Part shown: positions 35,097 to 48,021 of the stretch, one piece after another
How the letters are laid out: every line of letters starts with the position of its first letter
Numbering within the stretch: position 1 is the first letter of the stretch
Origin: Cochliopodium minus
Taxonomy: Eukaryota > Discosea > Himatismenida > Cochliopodiidae
Assembly (NCBI GenBank): GCA_024220525.1
Contig: JAMYWO010000099.1
Coordinates: 66,442 to 130,441 of the forward strand
Reading direction: 5' to 3'
DNA: 64,000 nt
Program-made: the position numbers and the translations under genes
The notes under the pieces: model-generated
What the model saw: the letters and a program-made list of their open reading frames with translations, nothing else
Databases searched by the model: none
What the model was told of the DNA's origin: nothing

Positions 35097-38000
35097 ATGA
35101 AAAAAGAAATGGTAATAAATGCAATAAATTAATTATACTGTATTAAATTTTTATTTCTCGAAAGAATCAAAAAGAACAATCACAAAAAGAGGAACTTGCA
35201 AAGAAACTTCAAGAATACTCTCTGATCGAAGAGAAAATCCAAAAGAAATGGGAAGAATCAAAAATTTGGGAAATGGATGCACCAAAAGAAAATGAAGAGA
35301 AGCCACCAAAGTTCATGGCAACATTTCCTTTTCCATATACAAATGGTAAAAAATGAATCCAAAGAAAATATATTCTTTCAATTAATCAAATATACTTGTT
35401 CAGGTCGTCTTCATTTGGTAAAATATAAAAAGGAATATTCCTATTTTAAAATTTTAATATTCCTTTGATCTAGGGACATATTTTCACTGTCACAAAAGCT
35501 GAATTCGCTGTGAGAGTAGAAAGAATGAAGGGAAAAAGAGCGATCTTTCCATTTGGATATCATTGCACAGGAATGCCAATAAAAGCATGTGCAGATAAAC
35601 TAACCAACGAAATTGAGGTGTATGGAAATCCACCAAAATTCCCACCAAAACCAACCCAAGAGGAAATAGTGGAAAAGAAGGTTGAAAAGAAAGATGATAA
35701 AAAAGGAAAATCAAATAAATCAAAGGCCAATGCAAAGACTATTGATGCTTTCCAATGGGAAATCATGCTTTCTATGGATGTACCTGAAAATGAAATTCAA
35801 GAATTCGTTAATACTGATAAATGGATCACTTATTTCCCTAAATGGGCAACTGTAAGAAACAATAAATTATATCAACAAAATAATTAATCTTATATTCAAA
35901 ATATGTTTTCATATTATAAATTTTTTTTTTCTAGGTTGATCTCAAATCCATTGGTGCTTGTATAGATTGGAGAAGAACATTTATCACCACCGATAAAAAT
36001 CCATTTTTTGATCAATTTGTCAGATGGCATCTCACCACCCTTAAGAACAGAGGAAAAGTGCTCTTCGGAAAGAGATACACCATCTGGTCCCCAAAAGATG
36101 GTCAAGCATGTATGGATCATGAAAGAGCAAGTGGAGAAGGAGTAGGACCACAAGAATACACCCTCGTAAAACTCAAAGTGCTTGAATTCAATGAGGCTCT
36201 TTCCCAAGTACCCGAAAGCAAAAGAGACAAAGTTTTTTTTGTTGCTGCAACACTCAGACCAGAAACCATGTTCGGACAAACCAACTGTTGGGTCCTCCCT
36301 ACTGGAGAATATGGTGTATATCAAATGAAGAATGGAGATATCTTTGTTTGCAGTGAATGGAGTGCTAGAAACATGGCTTTCCAAGAAATGTTCGAAGAAG
36401 AGGGAAAAGTTAATCTTCTCTTCAAAGTTTCTGGAGAAAAGCTCATTGGTGTCCCTCTTAAAGCTCCTCTCACCAAGTACGAAAAAATCTACACACTCCC
36501 TATGCTTTCCATTTCAATGACCAAGGGTACTGGTATTGTTACTAGTGTTCCTAGTGATTCTCCTGATGACTTTGTCAACATCAGAGAGTTTAAAAATAAA
36601 CCTGCTTTCAGAGAAAAATTTGGAATCAAGGATGAATGGATTTTCCCTTTTGAAACTGTGCCTATCATCCATACCCCTGGAATCGGTAATACTCCTGCAC
36701 AAACTGTCGTAGAGGAACTTGACATTAAAACACCTGGAGAAAAAGAAAAACTCGAGGAAGCAAAAGAAAAAGTATACAAGGAAGGTTTTTACAAAGGAAA
36801 GTTTCTTGTCAAGGAATATGAAGACAAACTCGTCTTTGAAGTGAAACCGATCATAAGAAAGAAACTCATTGATGAAGGACATGCCATTGCTTACTCGGAG
36901 CCTGAAAAGCAAGTCATGTCCAGATCTGGGGATGTTTGCGTTGTCGCGCTTGCAGATCAATGGTACATCACCTATGGTGAAGAAAACTGGAGAAAACAAG
37001 TTGAAGGACACCTCAAAAATGTCAAAACTTTTAATCCAAAGGTAAAGACTCTTTTCGAAGTTACTCTCAGCTGGCTCAACTCATGGGCTTGTTCAAGAAG
37101 CTTCGGTCTCGGAACAAAGCTCCCTTGGGACCCACAATTCCTCATTGAATCGCTCTCCGACTCAACCATTTACATGTCCTACTACACGATTGCTCATCTC
37201 CTTCACTCCGACATTGAAGGAAGCAAACCAAGTACTTACGGTATCAAGTCCGAGCAAATGACTCCCGAGGTATTTGACTACATCTTCCTTAGTGGAGGAG
37301 AAGGACCAAAACCTAATACCCAAATTCCAGCGGAGGCTCTCGAGCACATGAGAAGAGAGTTTGAGTACTGGTACCCTGTTGATCTTCGTGTCTCTGGAAA
37401 GGATCTCATCCAAAACCATCTCACTTTCTTTCTTTACAATCACAGCGCCATTTTCCCAGAGAAGCATTGGCCACAAGGTATCAGAGCTAATGGACACGTT
37501 CTTCTTAACGACAAGAAAATGTCCAAGAGCACCGGTAACTTTCTTACTCTTTCCCAAGCTGTCACCCAATTTACTGCTGATGGTACTCGTTTTACTCTTG
37601 CAGAAGCTGGTGATGACATCACTGACGCAAACTTTAAGACCGACACTGCAAATAAAAGAGTTTCAGATCTTTACCATGAAATAAAGTGGATCGAAGAAAC
37701 CCTCCAACAAATTGAAAAGGGAGAATTCAGAGGTGGAGAACTCGACCACTGGTTCGACAAGGTCTTTGATGCAGAAATCGATCGTGCTATTGAAAAGACT
37801 ATCAAACATTATGAAAACACTGATTATTGTTTCGCTGTCAATGCTTCTTGGCATGGCCTCTCCAAGTCCAGAGATGAATACAGAAAGGCTCTTGGAAACA
37901 AAATGAACAAAAACCTCATTCTCAGATACATCGAAACCATCGCACTCATCAACTCTCCTATCATCCCTCACTTTAGTGAGAGAACTTGGGAACTCCTCGG

Positions 38001-38556
38001 TAAAAAGGGACTTATTGTCGAGCAACTCTTCCCTACCCCTAAGAAATATGACAAGATCCTCGTCAAATCAAAAATCCATCTCTTCGAATTTGTCAGTGAG
38101 CTTCGTGCTTCTCAAAACAAAACTGGCAAAGGAAAGAAAAAACTCAGAGTGATTGTTGCTACTGCTTACCCTGATTACCTCTCTCGTTCTATGGAGATCA
38201 TCCGCTCTCATTACGATCTTGAAGGAAAAAAACTCACCTCTGATAAAAAGGATATTCTCAATGCCATCTACGAAGATGAGATTGTAAAGCCTCACAAAAA
38301 GGATCTCGTAAAGTTTATTCCTTCTGTTCTCCAAAAACTTGGTGAAGGATCTGGTCAAAACGAAATCCTTTGTAAGATCACTTTTGATGAGCTTGCTCTC
38401 TTCAAAGAAAACGAGAAATACATCCTCAATGAACTCAAAATTGAGTCTCTTGAACTTGTCACCATCGAAGATCCTAACACTGCTAAACTTACCCCTCCTT
38501 GTAAGACTCTCCAAAGTACAAGACCTTATAATCCCCAACATGTTTGGATGAATTAA
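35097..38556 (+). CDS. LARS1: Cytosolic leucyl-tRNA synthetase
   Basis: Five exons (35097-35111, 35165-35345, 35404-35417, 35474-35851, 35935-38556) give 1069 residues, close to the usual length of the archaeal/eukaryotic-type enzyme. It charges tRNA-Leu in the cytosol. FMATFPFPYTN followed by GRLHLGHIFT carries the HIGH-like motif, which is split: the 14-nt third exon encodes GRLHL and the next exon supplies GH. PFGYHCTGMPIKACADKL, the CP1 editing domain (TLRPETMFGQTNCWV and SDSPDDFVN), DLRVSGKDLIQNHLTF and KKMSKSTGNF (KMSKS) follow in the right order, then the anticodon-binding helices. The first coding exon is only MKKEM. The start is the first ATG before a valid GTAATA donor. No sign of a mitochondrial presequence. 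Confidence 0.95.
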
Positions 38557-38949
38557 TGTGCGTTGATCTTCAATAATTGTTGATTATAATCCATATTATT
38601 CTTAATTCTTCAATTTTGAAAATCATAATTAAAATTAATTTAAAATCTTGAATTTCATTATTCAATTTGATCTTTGTCAAAAGATAAACTTTGGAACAAA
38701 AGGTTAAAAAGGAGAAATAATGATCATTAATTATAACAAACCAAAAAATTCAATGGCAAAGTGATCATTGCCTTAATTTGAACATAATTAAAATTGTTGT
38801 CAACAATGTTCCCAACAAGAGCCCTTACACCATAATTATATTAATATTAATATCATAGAAATAATTTAAAAATTTAATCACTATTAAAACAAATTAAAAC
38901 AAAGATCTTTGATCTGTTTTTTTATAAAAAAAAAAATTTTTTTCTAGTT
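38557..38949. other. Convergent intergenic space, nothing seen
   Basis: AT-rich sequence between the stop of leucyl-tRNA synthetase on the plus strand and the stop of the phosphatase gene on the minus strand. No open frame or structured element stands out. Confidence 0.6.
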
Positions 38950-40135
38950 CTACAAAAGTTTCTTTGTTGTACTTTTTGACGATGGCTCATCATCTATCTC
39001 AATATCTTCATCTTCCAATTTAGGAGATTGAAGGAGATAATAAAAAGTCTTAATGTTTTCTTGCTTAAATAATTTATGTCTAACTCTTCTCTTAGAACTA
39101 ATCATTTTTTGAGTTTCTTCAAGGTTTTTTCCGGCTGTCTTCAACAACCAACAAAAAGCAACAGCAGCTGATCTCCCATGACCTCCTTTACAAAAGACAT
39201 AAACTTTTTTTCCTTCATTCACAGCTTTTGAAATAGCTTCTACTCCTCTATTTAGAAACTGTAGTGATGGCTCACAATGATCTTTTTTTTTTTTTGGAAA
39301 ATTTTTGAGAAATTATTATTTATGAACAAATTTGAAAAAAAATACCTATTGTTGGTAGTCTAAAAAAAAATTATTTAAAAAAAATTTTTTTTTTTTTTTT
39401 GACCTTAATTGTTCTGATTTAAAAATATTTTTTTTAAAATGAAAAAACATGAAAAAATAGTTTTTTTTTTTACCAATATTGTTTTGGCGGAAATAAATTT
39501 CAGGATCATATATCCAGCACATGTTTAATGCAAGTCCCACTCCCAAATTTGCTAATTTTTCACAGTGAGGCTCGATAGGCATACTTCCCAACAACAAATT
39601 TTCATCCACCCAATTCCTTTTTTTGTATAATTGATTTCAAAAAAAAAAGATTATTACTTTTATTAATTTTAATTATTTTTTTTTTTTATTGATTAATTTA
39701 TCTCCATAATTATCTATTTTTTTTTTGAAAAACTATATACCATGGATTTTGATTGAAACCACATTTGTAATTTGCCTTTTTTTTTTTTGTAATAATTATT
39801 TTCGATTTTTCAAATAAAGATTTATACATATTTTGTTTACCTTCAAGAACCATAATTGAGGATAGAAAAATAATACCTTTATATAATGAATATAATTAAC
39901 AATTTATTATTTTTTTGAATATCTTCAATAAATTTTACATTCAATTTGCCTTGTATGAATGAGGGATATAAACCTAAAATCATCAAAAAAAAAAAAGGTT
40001 TATTAAGCTTTATAGAAATCCATCTTTTTCTCAAAGTTGCTATCAAATACCTTTTTGATAGAGAAGAATCAATAGAAACAAAATGATTAATGACAAGACA
40101 ATGATAACAAATAAAGCCAATGAAGAAATTGCCAT
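38950..40135 (-). CDS. PTPMT1-like dual-specificity phosphatase with two adjacent microexons
   Basis: Eight exons can be joined from the ATG at 40135. The start MAISSLALFVIIVLSLIILF is a membrane anchor. Then come YPSFIQGKLN, VLFFYPQLWFLK, NYKCGFNQNPWNWVDENLLL, GSMPIE, IEQLRLPTIDHCEPSLQFL (with the general-acid Asp) and VFCKGGHGRS, the Cys-x5-Arg active site, ending in an acidic tail. The IEQLRLPTID segment exists only if a 10-nt exon (39413-39404) and a 14-nt exon (39359-39346) are spliced in; both have clean AG and GT borders. The architecture (anchor, FYP segment, W-V-D-ENLLLG, C-x5-R) is that of PTPMT1, which dephosphorylates phosphatidylglycerophosphate in cardiolipin synthesis, or of its plant-like plastid/ER relatives. 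Membrane-anchored phosphatase of lipids or proteins. Confidence 0.82.
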
Positions 40136-40390
40136 AATTTTATTGGTGATTCTTTATTCAGCTTTTTTTTTTTAATTTCAAAATATAACGTCAAATTAAA
40201 ATTGCAGATTATTCGTGTTTCAATCATCACACAAAATGTTCAATATATTTGGGATTTCAAATTGTTGGAAAGATTATTTACATGATATCAAAATTAAATA
40301 AAATAAGAAAGATAGATATATAAAGTGGTTATATAAAATTTTAATGATAGTGAATAAAAATATATTTTTTTCTTTGTGATTTGGTTAAAT

Positions 40391-40924
40391 TTATTTGTTA
40401 TTGGAATTATTGTTATTTTTCGTTGGATTTTTATTGTTGTTATTTTTTCTTTTTGGGGGTTTGGATTTTAAAACATTTTCTACAGTGAAATCCTCCTCCC
40501 ATCTTTCCAACATCTTTAGGATAGCTTCTTTAGGAACATTATGTTTATTTCTTTTGGCAAGTTCTTCAGGATCTTTCCTCCATGACGTATTAGTTTCAAC
40601 AAATTCGACTTTATAATTAAATTGTACAGAAAATTCTACGTATGGTTTTGCTTCCCATTTCATAGTATTTGTATTATCTACAAGGATTGGTGTTATCCCA
40701 TTTTCCATCGCCTTTTTGGTTCTTTCTTGATTCCATTGATGTGCTTGTGTTATCTTTTTAGGATTAAAAATATATTTCCCACTATTCTCATCTATAAAGA
40801 AATCATCTGTGGAATATGTCACTCCACTCAATTTTTCATTTAATTCTTTGGATAAATGGCTTTTTCCACTACCAGGCAATCCTCTCAATATATAACATAT
40901 TTTTTCTTTATTTTGATTTTCCAT
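40391..40924 (-). CDS. P-loop polynucleotide-kinase-like protein, N4BP2L type
   Basis: A single exon of 177 residues from the ATG at 40924. GLPGSGKSHLSKEL (Walker A) is at residues 14-27, YSTDDFF with its Asp pair near 37-42, GITPILVDNTNTMKWEAKPY near 77-95, and VETNTSWRKDPEELAKRN with HNVPKEAILKML near 110-140. The order and spacing match AAA_33 kinases of the N4BP2L1/N4BP2L2 kind, where the NVP...ML block holds the lid. The tail (PPKRKNNNNKNPTKNNNNSN) is a low-complexity Asn/Lys run typical of this genome. The substrate of these proteins is not established. Confidence 0.85.
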   Translation of the reverse strand: MENQNKEKICYILRGLPGSGKSHLSKELNEKLSGVTYSTDDFFIDENSGKYIFNPKKITQAHQWNQERTKKAMENGITPILVDNTNTMKWEAKPYVEFSVQFNYKVEFVETNTSWRKDPEELAKRNKHNVPKEAILKMLERWEEDFTVENVLKSKPPKRKNNNNKNPTKNNNNSNNK

Positions 40925-41277
40925 TTATTACGTTAAAATTAGATCAATAAAACAATTTTTTTTTTATTTTTTAAATTTTATACGTAAAATTCCTTTGTTA
41001 AAATTTATGGAAATTTATGAAAATGATTTGTTTGGATTTAAGATTATTATGATATTGATCCTATCTATCATTAGATTTTGAAGGAAGAAAAAATTATAAT
41101 ATTTTTTAATACGTTAAAGAAAAAAATGAGAAAATTTCTTTTTGATTCTATAGGATAAAGCAGAGGAGAAAAACTTCAAATTTATCATAACATTCCAAGA
41201 TTTTTATTTAATTGTTCCAATTTTTATTTTAATTGAAAAAAAATACGAGTGACCAAAATCTGCTTGCTTTTAACAAA

Positions 41278-43936
41278 ATGAGATTATCAAGATCAAATCC
41301 TGTTTTGTTTACAGAATTAGAGAAGAAGCAATTGGAGCCATATGATATCAATTATTTAACATCTTTTAAATTAAATTTCAATAACATTAAAGGAGAACAA
41401 ATATATTCAGTGATTTCAGGAATATTACTTCCAGAAAGCGTTAAATGCAAAATATCCCTATCGAATTATCGCCTACAAATTTTTCCTATTGATGATCATT
41501 ATTTTGGACAAACCAAATTGGAGGTAATTTTGAAAGACTATGCATATCTTTAAATTCCCTCATTGTTAATTCTTTCTAAAATATTTATTTCATCTATCAA
41601 AATTACATAAAATGTTCAGATTAGTTTGGGTTGTATAGATGTGATAGAAATGTCAATAATGAACAATAATGCTCAATTGATAAGCATGTCTTGTAAAGAT
41701 TTTAGAGAAATAAAATTAATGAATTGTTCAGAATCAGACTCTTTTGTGAAGAAAATAAATCATTTTAGAGAAATCCCATTCATTATAAATAGAAATATAA
41801 TCAGTAGGAAAATTGGAGAGCCAGTCTTATTGATAGAAAAGGAATTTGAAAGACAAAAATTGCCCAGTGAATTCTGGCAGATTTTTAATAATGTTGATTA
41901 CAAATTTTCTCCAACGTATCCCTCCAAATTCATCATACCAAAATGCATAAGTGAAGAAGGCAAAAATTATAATAAAAATAAAATTATATTTCATGAAAAA
42001 ATAATATTTTTATAACCAATATTTTTTGAATCAGCAGATTCAATATTTTAGAATTACATTCTTATTATATATTAGCCGATTATTTATTCAATTTGAAAAT
42101 ATCATAATTTATTTCTTTATAGAATTGAAAGAGGTGGCTAAATTTAGATCCTCTCAAAGAATACCTGCATTGGTTTATTATAATCAAAATGGAGCATCAT
42201 TAACGAGATGTTCACAACCAAAAGTAGGGATGTTGGGATCAAGAAATGAGCAAGATGAAAAATTGATAAAAGAGATTAGGGAATCCAATCCCATGAATAA
42301 AAAACTCCAGATCGTGGATTGTCGTGCAAAGATATCTGCATGGGCAAATAGCGCCAAAGGAGCTGGTACAGAGAATATAGCCAATTATCCCAATTGTGAA
42401 TTGAGTTTCATGGATATAGGTAATCATTGATGAATTTCGATCCAAATTGATCAATTATACTCTTATTATCTAGGTAATATACATACGATGAGAGCATCTC
42501 TTTCAAGTTTGTTTGATTTGGTCAAGAAAGAAGTAGAACTTAACTCATATGGGCAATGGTTCTATGGGATGGGAAAGACTGGGTATTTTTTTTTGCTTTT
42601 TGTTTGTTTTTTCATCTTATTGTTTTTCTTTTTTAAATTAAATTCATTTCATCAAGATGGTAAATGATTTTATTAAATTAAAAAATGAGTTAAGCTAAAT
42701 AATTATTTCAACTGTTTTAGGTTTGATCATATTTACCTATTATTGTCTGCCTCAATAAAAGTAGTTGAGATGATAGATAAGTCTAAAATGTCCGTCATGG
42801 TAAACTCATTCGTATATTTCCTTTTTTCATTAATTTTTTTTTTTTTAAAAAAAGATACATTGTTCTGATGGCTGGGATAGAACACCTCAAATTTGTTCAC
42901 TAGTTCAGATCTTATTAGATCCTTATTACAGAACCATAGATGGTTTGTTTTTCTTTATTCTTTGAAGACTCTTTTTTTATTTGAACTTTTTTTTTTAAAA
43001 AAAAATCAGGTTTCCAAGTCTTAATTGAGAAAGATTGGGTTAGTTTTGGGCATAAGTTCAAAGACCGAACTAATTCCGAAAAAAGCGGTTTTTGGTGTGG
43101 TAATTTCTCCTGTTTTATTTGAATTAGTTAATTGTTATTTGTACTTTAGAGCATGAATCCTCTCCCATATTTTTACAATTCATGGATTGCGTGTTCCAGA
43201 TTTTCTTTCAGTTTACTGGTGCCTTTGAATTCAATGAATTGTATCTTATCAACATATTAGATCACTTGTATAGCAATCGTTTTTCTACGTTTTACGAAAA
43301 CAATGAGAAAACAAGAGATGAGATTTTTTCGCAGATGGGTATCGATCGACATAGCGAATCACTTTGGAACTACTTAAATAGCCCAAAAAGAAGATCCACT
43401 TTTGTCAATAACTTTTACAATCCCAAAGAAACTTCCAAAGTTCTTTATCCTAAGTACATCCAAAGGTAACATCAAAAACTTTTAAAATTTTTTTTTACCT
43501 CATTTTTTTTCTTAGTTGTTTGCAGTTTTGGAGAACTTACTACATGAGGTTTTATATTTCCGAATACGATATCTCTGTAGAAAAAAATATAATTACCAAA
43601 GAAGAGCAACTCAATCTCAAAAAAAGTTGCAAAATAGACGAAAAGGATTTTCTATTCAACTTTGTCTTGGATTCTGACAAAAAAACTTTCTTGGGAACCA
43701 AACTTAATCTTAAACAAGAATGCGTCAATGTAAAATATTTGCTCGACTATACTCCAAGTGAATCTGATCCCAAGCCTCTGTCTCCCATTGATATGTTTGT
43801 TGAAATCTCTCCTGAAGATAATCAAGAAAATCAAGGTACTTACATTGGTGCTGTTACTTCTGGTGTTTATTCTGTTTGTAATGGGATTTCTTCTTGGTGG
43901 AGTAAGCCCAAAAGTATACCTCTGAAGGATAAATAG
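41278..43936 (+). CDS. Myotubularin-family phosphoinositide 3-phosphatase, active type
   Basis: Exons begin 41278-41523, 41620-41959, 42123-42419 and 42474-42582, with several more to 43936. A PH-GRAM part is followed by [48 protein letters not shown] and [20 protein letters not shown], all myotubularin landmarks. [20 protein letters not shown] supplies the catalytic Cys-x5-Arg (C-S-D-G-W-D-R), so the enzyme should be active on PI3P and PI(3,5)P2 of endosomes. [20 protein letters not shown] and [20 protein letters not shown] complete the domain; a polar tail with a Trp-Trp near the end closes it. The second intron starts GCAAAA rather than GT. The first ATG of the frame, at 41278, starts MRLSRSNP. 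Confidence 0.9.
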
Positions 43937-44180
43937 AAAATTGAAAAATTATTATTTTATAATTGTTTTTTTTTTCAATGGTATTTGAGTTTATATAAAA
44001 TTTTTTTCAAAATGAACTCATTATATTTACTCTTTTTCCTCTCTATTCATATTTTTTTTGGCAATCAAAAAATGAAAGTGCAAAAGCATAAAACAAAAAT
44101 ATTTATTTTGAAAGATAAAAAAATAAAAATTTGAATATAGATCGTTCTATCAAATACAGTACGGAATACTGCATCATATA

Positions 44181-47100
44181 ATGTCTAATTGCAATGTTCG
44201 TGTGTTTGTAAGATTTCGTCCCACAAATCAAAGGGAAATGAGTGAAGGATCTGAAAAGGGAGTGACAATAGAATACCCAGATGAAAGTAATATCAAATAT
44301 TTAATCCCCCTCTTTGTTTAAAACATCCAATATAAATATTTTTGTGAATAGGCACTGTAAATATAATTGAAGAAACAAATAAACAACCACAATTATTTAC
44401 ATTGGATCGTGTATTCAATCCAGACACAAAGCAAGTAAATATATTTTCTATTAATGATTGAGAAAAAATAATTTTTTTGAATTTTTAAAGGAAGATATTT
44501 TCAATTTAGCATCTGATTCAATTAATGATGTTATAGAGGGTTTTAATGCAACTATTTTTGCTTATGGTCAAACAGGATGTAAATCATTATTGAAAAAGAA
44601 AACAAAATCAAGAATAAAATAGAATATATATTCTTCATATGATTACAATCTAACTCTTATATTTTCTTTAAAGCTGGAAAATCTTTCACTATGTTTGGTC
44701 CAAGTATTGAAGAAAAAGAATTATGTGGTATCATTCCACGTGCATGCAAGTAAAATTGTCAAAAAAAAAATATTTAATAAATCCATACTTTTTTTTATAT
44801 CTTTATATTTATTCTTATATCAACCAAATAAAGGTATATATTTGATTATATACATTCTGATCAAACCGGAATAGAATTCACAATCAAATGTTCATTTTTG
44901 GAAATATATAAGGAAGATGTGAAGGATTTGTTGAATCCATCAACTAGAAAATCTCTGAGAATAAGAGAATCAGCATCAAAGGGGGTGTGGGTAGAAGGAT
45001 TATGCGAATCATGCGTAACAAGTGTTCACGAAATTTTGGATCTCCTCAAAACAGGAGAGAGATTCAGGACAGTCACAAGCACAAACATGAATGCTGTCAG
45101 TTCAAGATCTCACAGTTTGTTTATTCTTACTTTGATCCAGAAATTCAAAGATGGATCCATCAAGACAGGTAAACTGAATCTTGCCGATCTTGCTGGTAGT
45201 GAAAAAGTGGGAAAAACAGGTATTTTTTCTTGGAATGAAAATTTTTTCTTCAACATTAAATTCTAATTTAAAATTTAATAAATTTATTTTATTATGAAAA
45301 TCAACAAAACATTAACATTTTTAATTATTTCAGGTGCAAAGGGAAATACTTTGGAAGAAGCAAAAAAAATCAATCAATCTTTATCTTCTTTGGGTAATTG
45401 TATTAATGCACTCACACAAGAAAAAAAAGGACATGTTCCATACAGAGACTCAAAGCTCACATTGTAAGAAACAAAAAAAGCATCCTATTATTTGTTTACT
45501 AATATTTTAATATTCTAAAAGTATTCTCCGTGAAAGTTTGGGAGGAAATACAAAAACTACACTCATTGTAGCTTGTTCTCCTCATCCATATAACATCACA
45601 GAAACCCTTTCTACCTTGAGATTTGCGCAAAGAGCAAAGACTATCAAGAACACAGTCACCGTCAATGCAAAGAGAAGTGTAGAAGAGTTGGAGGGTATTA
45701 TCAAGGGTCTTTTGTCTGAATTGAATGACATCAAGTACTACGTTAAACATCTCGAGAAAGAGCTTTCTAGCTACAAAGGTACTGAATGGAACCCTGAGGA
45801 AGAAATGAAAAAAGTATTTGAGAATCGTAGTCTCAACATGCCATCTTTGACCCCTTCCAATAGCGAGTCTAATGATCAAATCATTATTGTTCCTACTCCA
45901 AGCAAGCCTGAAGAAGACAATCCTGTTCAAGTAGAAATGACCAAAATAGAAAACGCCACACAAAAGGACCTCACCCTAATCGAGAATCAAGTCAGAAACG
46001 AGAATCTTGCTGAGCAACTCAAAGAAGAAATCGAGTCTCTCAAAGATCAGCTTAATTCTTTCAAAGAAGAGGAAAAAGAAAGCAAGAAGCAAGTTTCCAA
46101 CTTTAAAGATTCTTTCCACCAAAAAGATGAAGAGTTCAAAAAAGCTAACCACGAACTTCAATCCCTCAAACAAAAGCATAAGACTGATTCTGAAAAGTTT
46201 GAGTATGATTCTAAGCAACTCCGATATGAAATTGAAAGTGTCAAGTTGGATCTCAAGATGTCTCTTGACAAGTACAACCAACTCAAAGAGATCAACTCTA
46301 ATCAGTTCTTGGAAATCAAAAATTTGGAGAATCAGTTAAACGAAATGAAAAAATCGAAAGAAGAAATCGATTTTAAAGTAATAAATTTTTTTTTTATTTT
46401 ATCAGTATTCTCTAACAACTTTTTTTTTTAGCTTCGTGAAGTTAACAGCCAATATCTCCAAACTCAAGAGAAGGCAAGTCAAACTGAATTGAATTATCAA
46501 GAGGTATCGAATGAGAGAAGCACCTACAAGAAACTGTCTGAACAACTCAACGAAGAGAAGAGAAATTTGTTGGAAAACGAAAAGTCATTGAGATCTCAAT
46601 TAAGCAAAGTCCAATTGCAATATGAAGAATCCAAACTTGAAATTAGTTCAAAGATTGAAGAGAAAGAGTTTGTTGAAAACAATCTTAATGATACGATCAA
46701 CAAGTTGAAGCAACAAGTCCATGAATTGCAACAGTCCCTCTCTAGCAACTCGGAGCAACAGAACATCGTCTCAGTGGAGGACCAAAAGAAGAAGGATTTG
46801 TTGCTTCAGAGCACCACCAACGAAAACTTGGAGAATAAGAAAAAGATCCTCAACTTGCAATCCCTCTATGCCCAAAAAGATCTTGAATGCAAAAGCATCA
46901 TCTCTCAGTTTGAAGAGTTCACTGTCCAAACTCAATCTTACATCAAGTTGATGGAGAAATCTGAATCTGATAACAACAACAAATTGAACGAGATGGAGGA
47001 GAAGATCTCCCTGTTGCAAAATAGTTTGCAAGAATCCAAGTCTTTGGTTGAGCAGAACAAACAAAAGAGCTTTGAAGTCTTGCGTGAGGAAATTAATCAA

Positions 47101-47872
47101 TGGACAAACAAATTAAACAAAGTAGAGCAAGACAAAAAGTCTATTGAAGAAAGACTCAACGAAACCAGCAACAAGCTGGAAGAAGAGAGCAAAAAGGCTC
47201 ACATTTTGAAAGAGAAGCAAGAAAGTTCAACTTTTAGAATTCAAGAGTTGGAAGATAAATTGGAAGAAGCAATCCGTAACTACGACACCACCCAAATCGA
47301 TCTCGAAACTGCCCTCAATCTCAACATTGAGAATGCAAAGAAATTCGAGAGGGAGTTGCAACTCACTGAAGAGGGCTACAAGATAAGAGAGGAGAGAAGA
47401 AAGAACAACATCATCAGAAGCATCGTCAATCAGACCAACACGAGCAGCCCTTCTCGTTGGTTCAAAAAGAAGGATCCTCTCCCAATCGCTAACACTTTGG
47501 GTCAGGTTGATAAGAGTGGTTATCTTACCAAACAGGGTGACTGGGTCAGAAGTTGGCGTAAGAAATGGATGGTGTTGAAAGGTGACAAGATCTACATCTT
47601 TGACACTCCCCAAGATGAGAAGCCCAAGTCCCAAATTGAGCTGACTGTCGATTGCTTTGTTCAAAGGGCTGAAGAGTACACCAATATGGAGTATAGTTTT
47701 GGTATTTATAGTAATCTCAAGAAGGTTCATTTCCTCAAAGCTGATTCCTTGGATGAAGTCGAAGAATGGATGCAAGAAATTGGAAGTAACCTTTTTTTTC
47801 CTTTTCACATTTTTTTAATTCCTTTTTTCTTTTTTAGATAATGTGAGACAATTGACAAAGAGCAACAATTGA
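44181..47872 (+). CDS. Kinesin-1-like motor with coiled coil and C-terminal PH domain
   Basis: The gene starts at ATG 44181 ([19 protein letters not shown]). The motor has [17 protein letters not shown] (P-loop, split by an intron so that the Ser codon is made by splicing), [13 protein letters not shown] (switch I), [14 protein letters not shown] (switch II), [14 protein letters not shown] and VPYRDSKLT. The neck begins [17 protein letters not shown], as in fungal and amoebal conventional kinesins. About 550 residues of heptad repeats follow (45.7-47.4 kb). The C-terminus is a clear PH domain, [20 protein letters not shown] to [12 protein letters not shown], ending QLTKSNN after a last intron. 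A plus-end motor that could bind membrane cargo directly through phosphoinositides; PH domains are usual in KIF1-type motors, not in kinesin-1. Confidence 0.9.
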
Positions 47873-48021
47873 TAAATTTCTTGTTTTTACAATTTCTCAG
47901 TAGTTATAATTATTTAAATAAAAATCGATTTAATTCTTTCAATCTCATCTTTGATTCATTTAATTCCTCTTATTTGTTAAATTTTTTAATTGATTTTTTT
48001 ATATTCAAAATAATAAAGAAA

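Noticed and set aside
36058-38556. Numerous minus-strand and alternate-frame open frames within leucyl-tRNA synthetase
   Set aside because: The plus-strand frame carries all class I synthetase motifs; the others are shadows.
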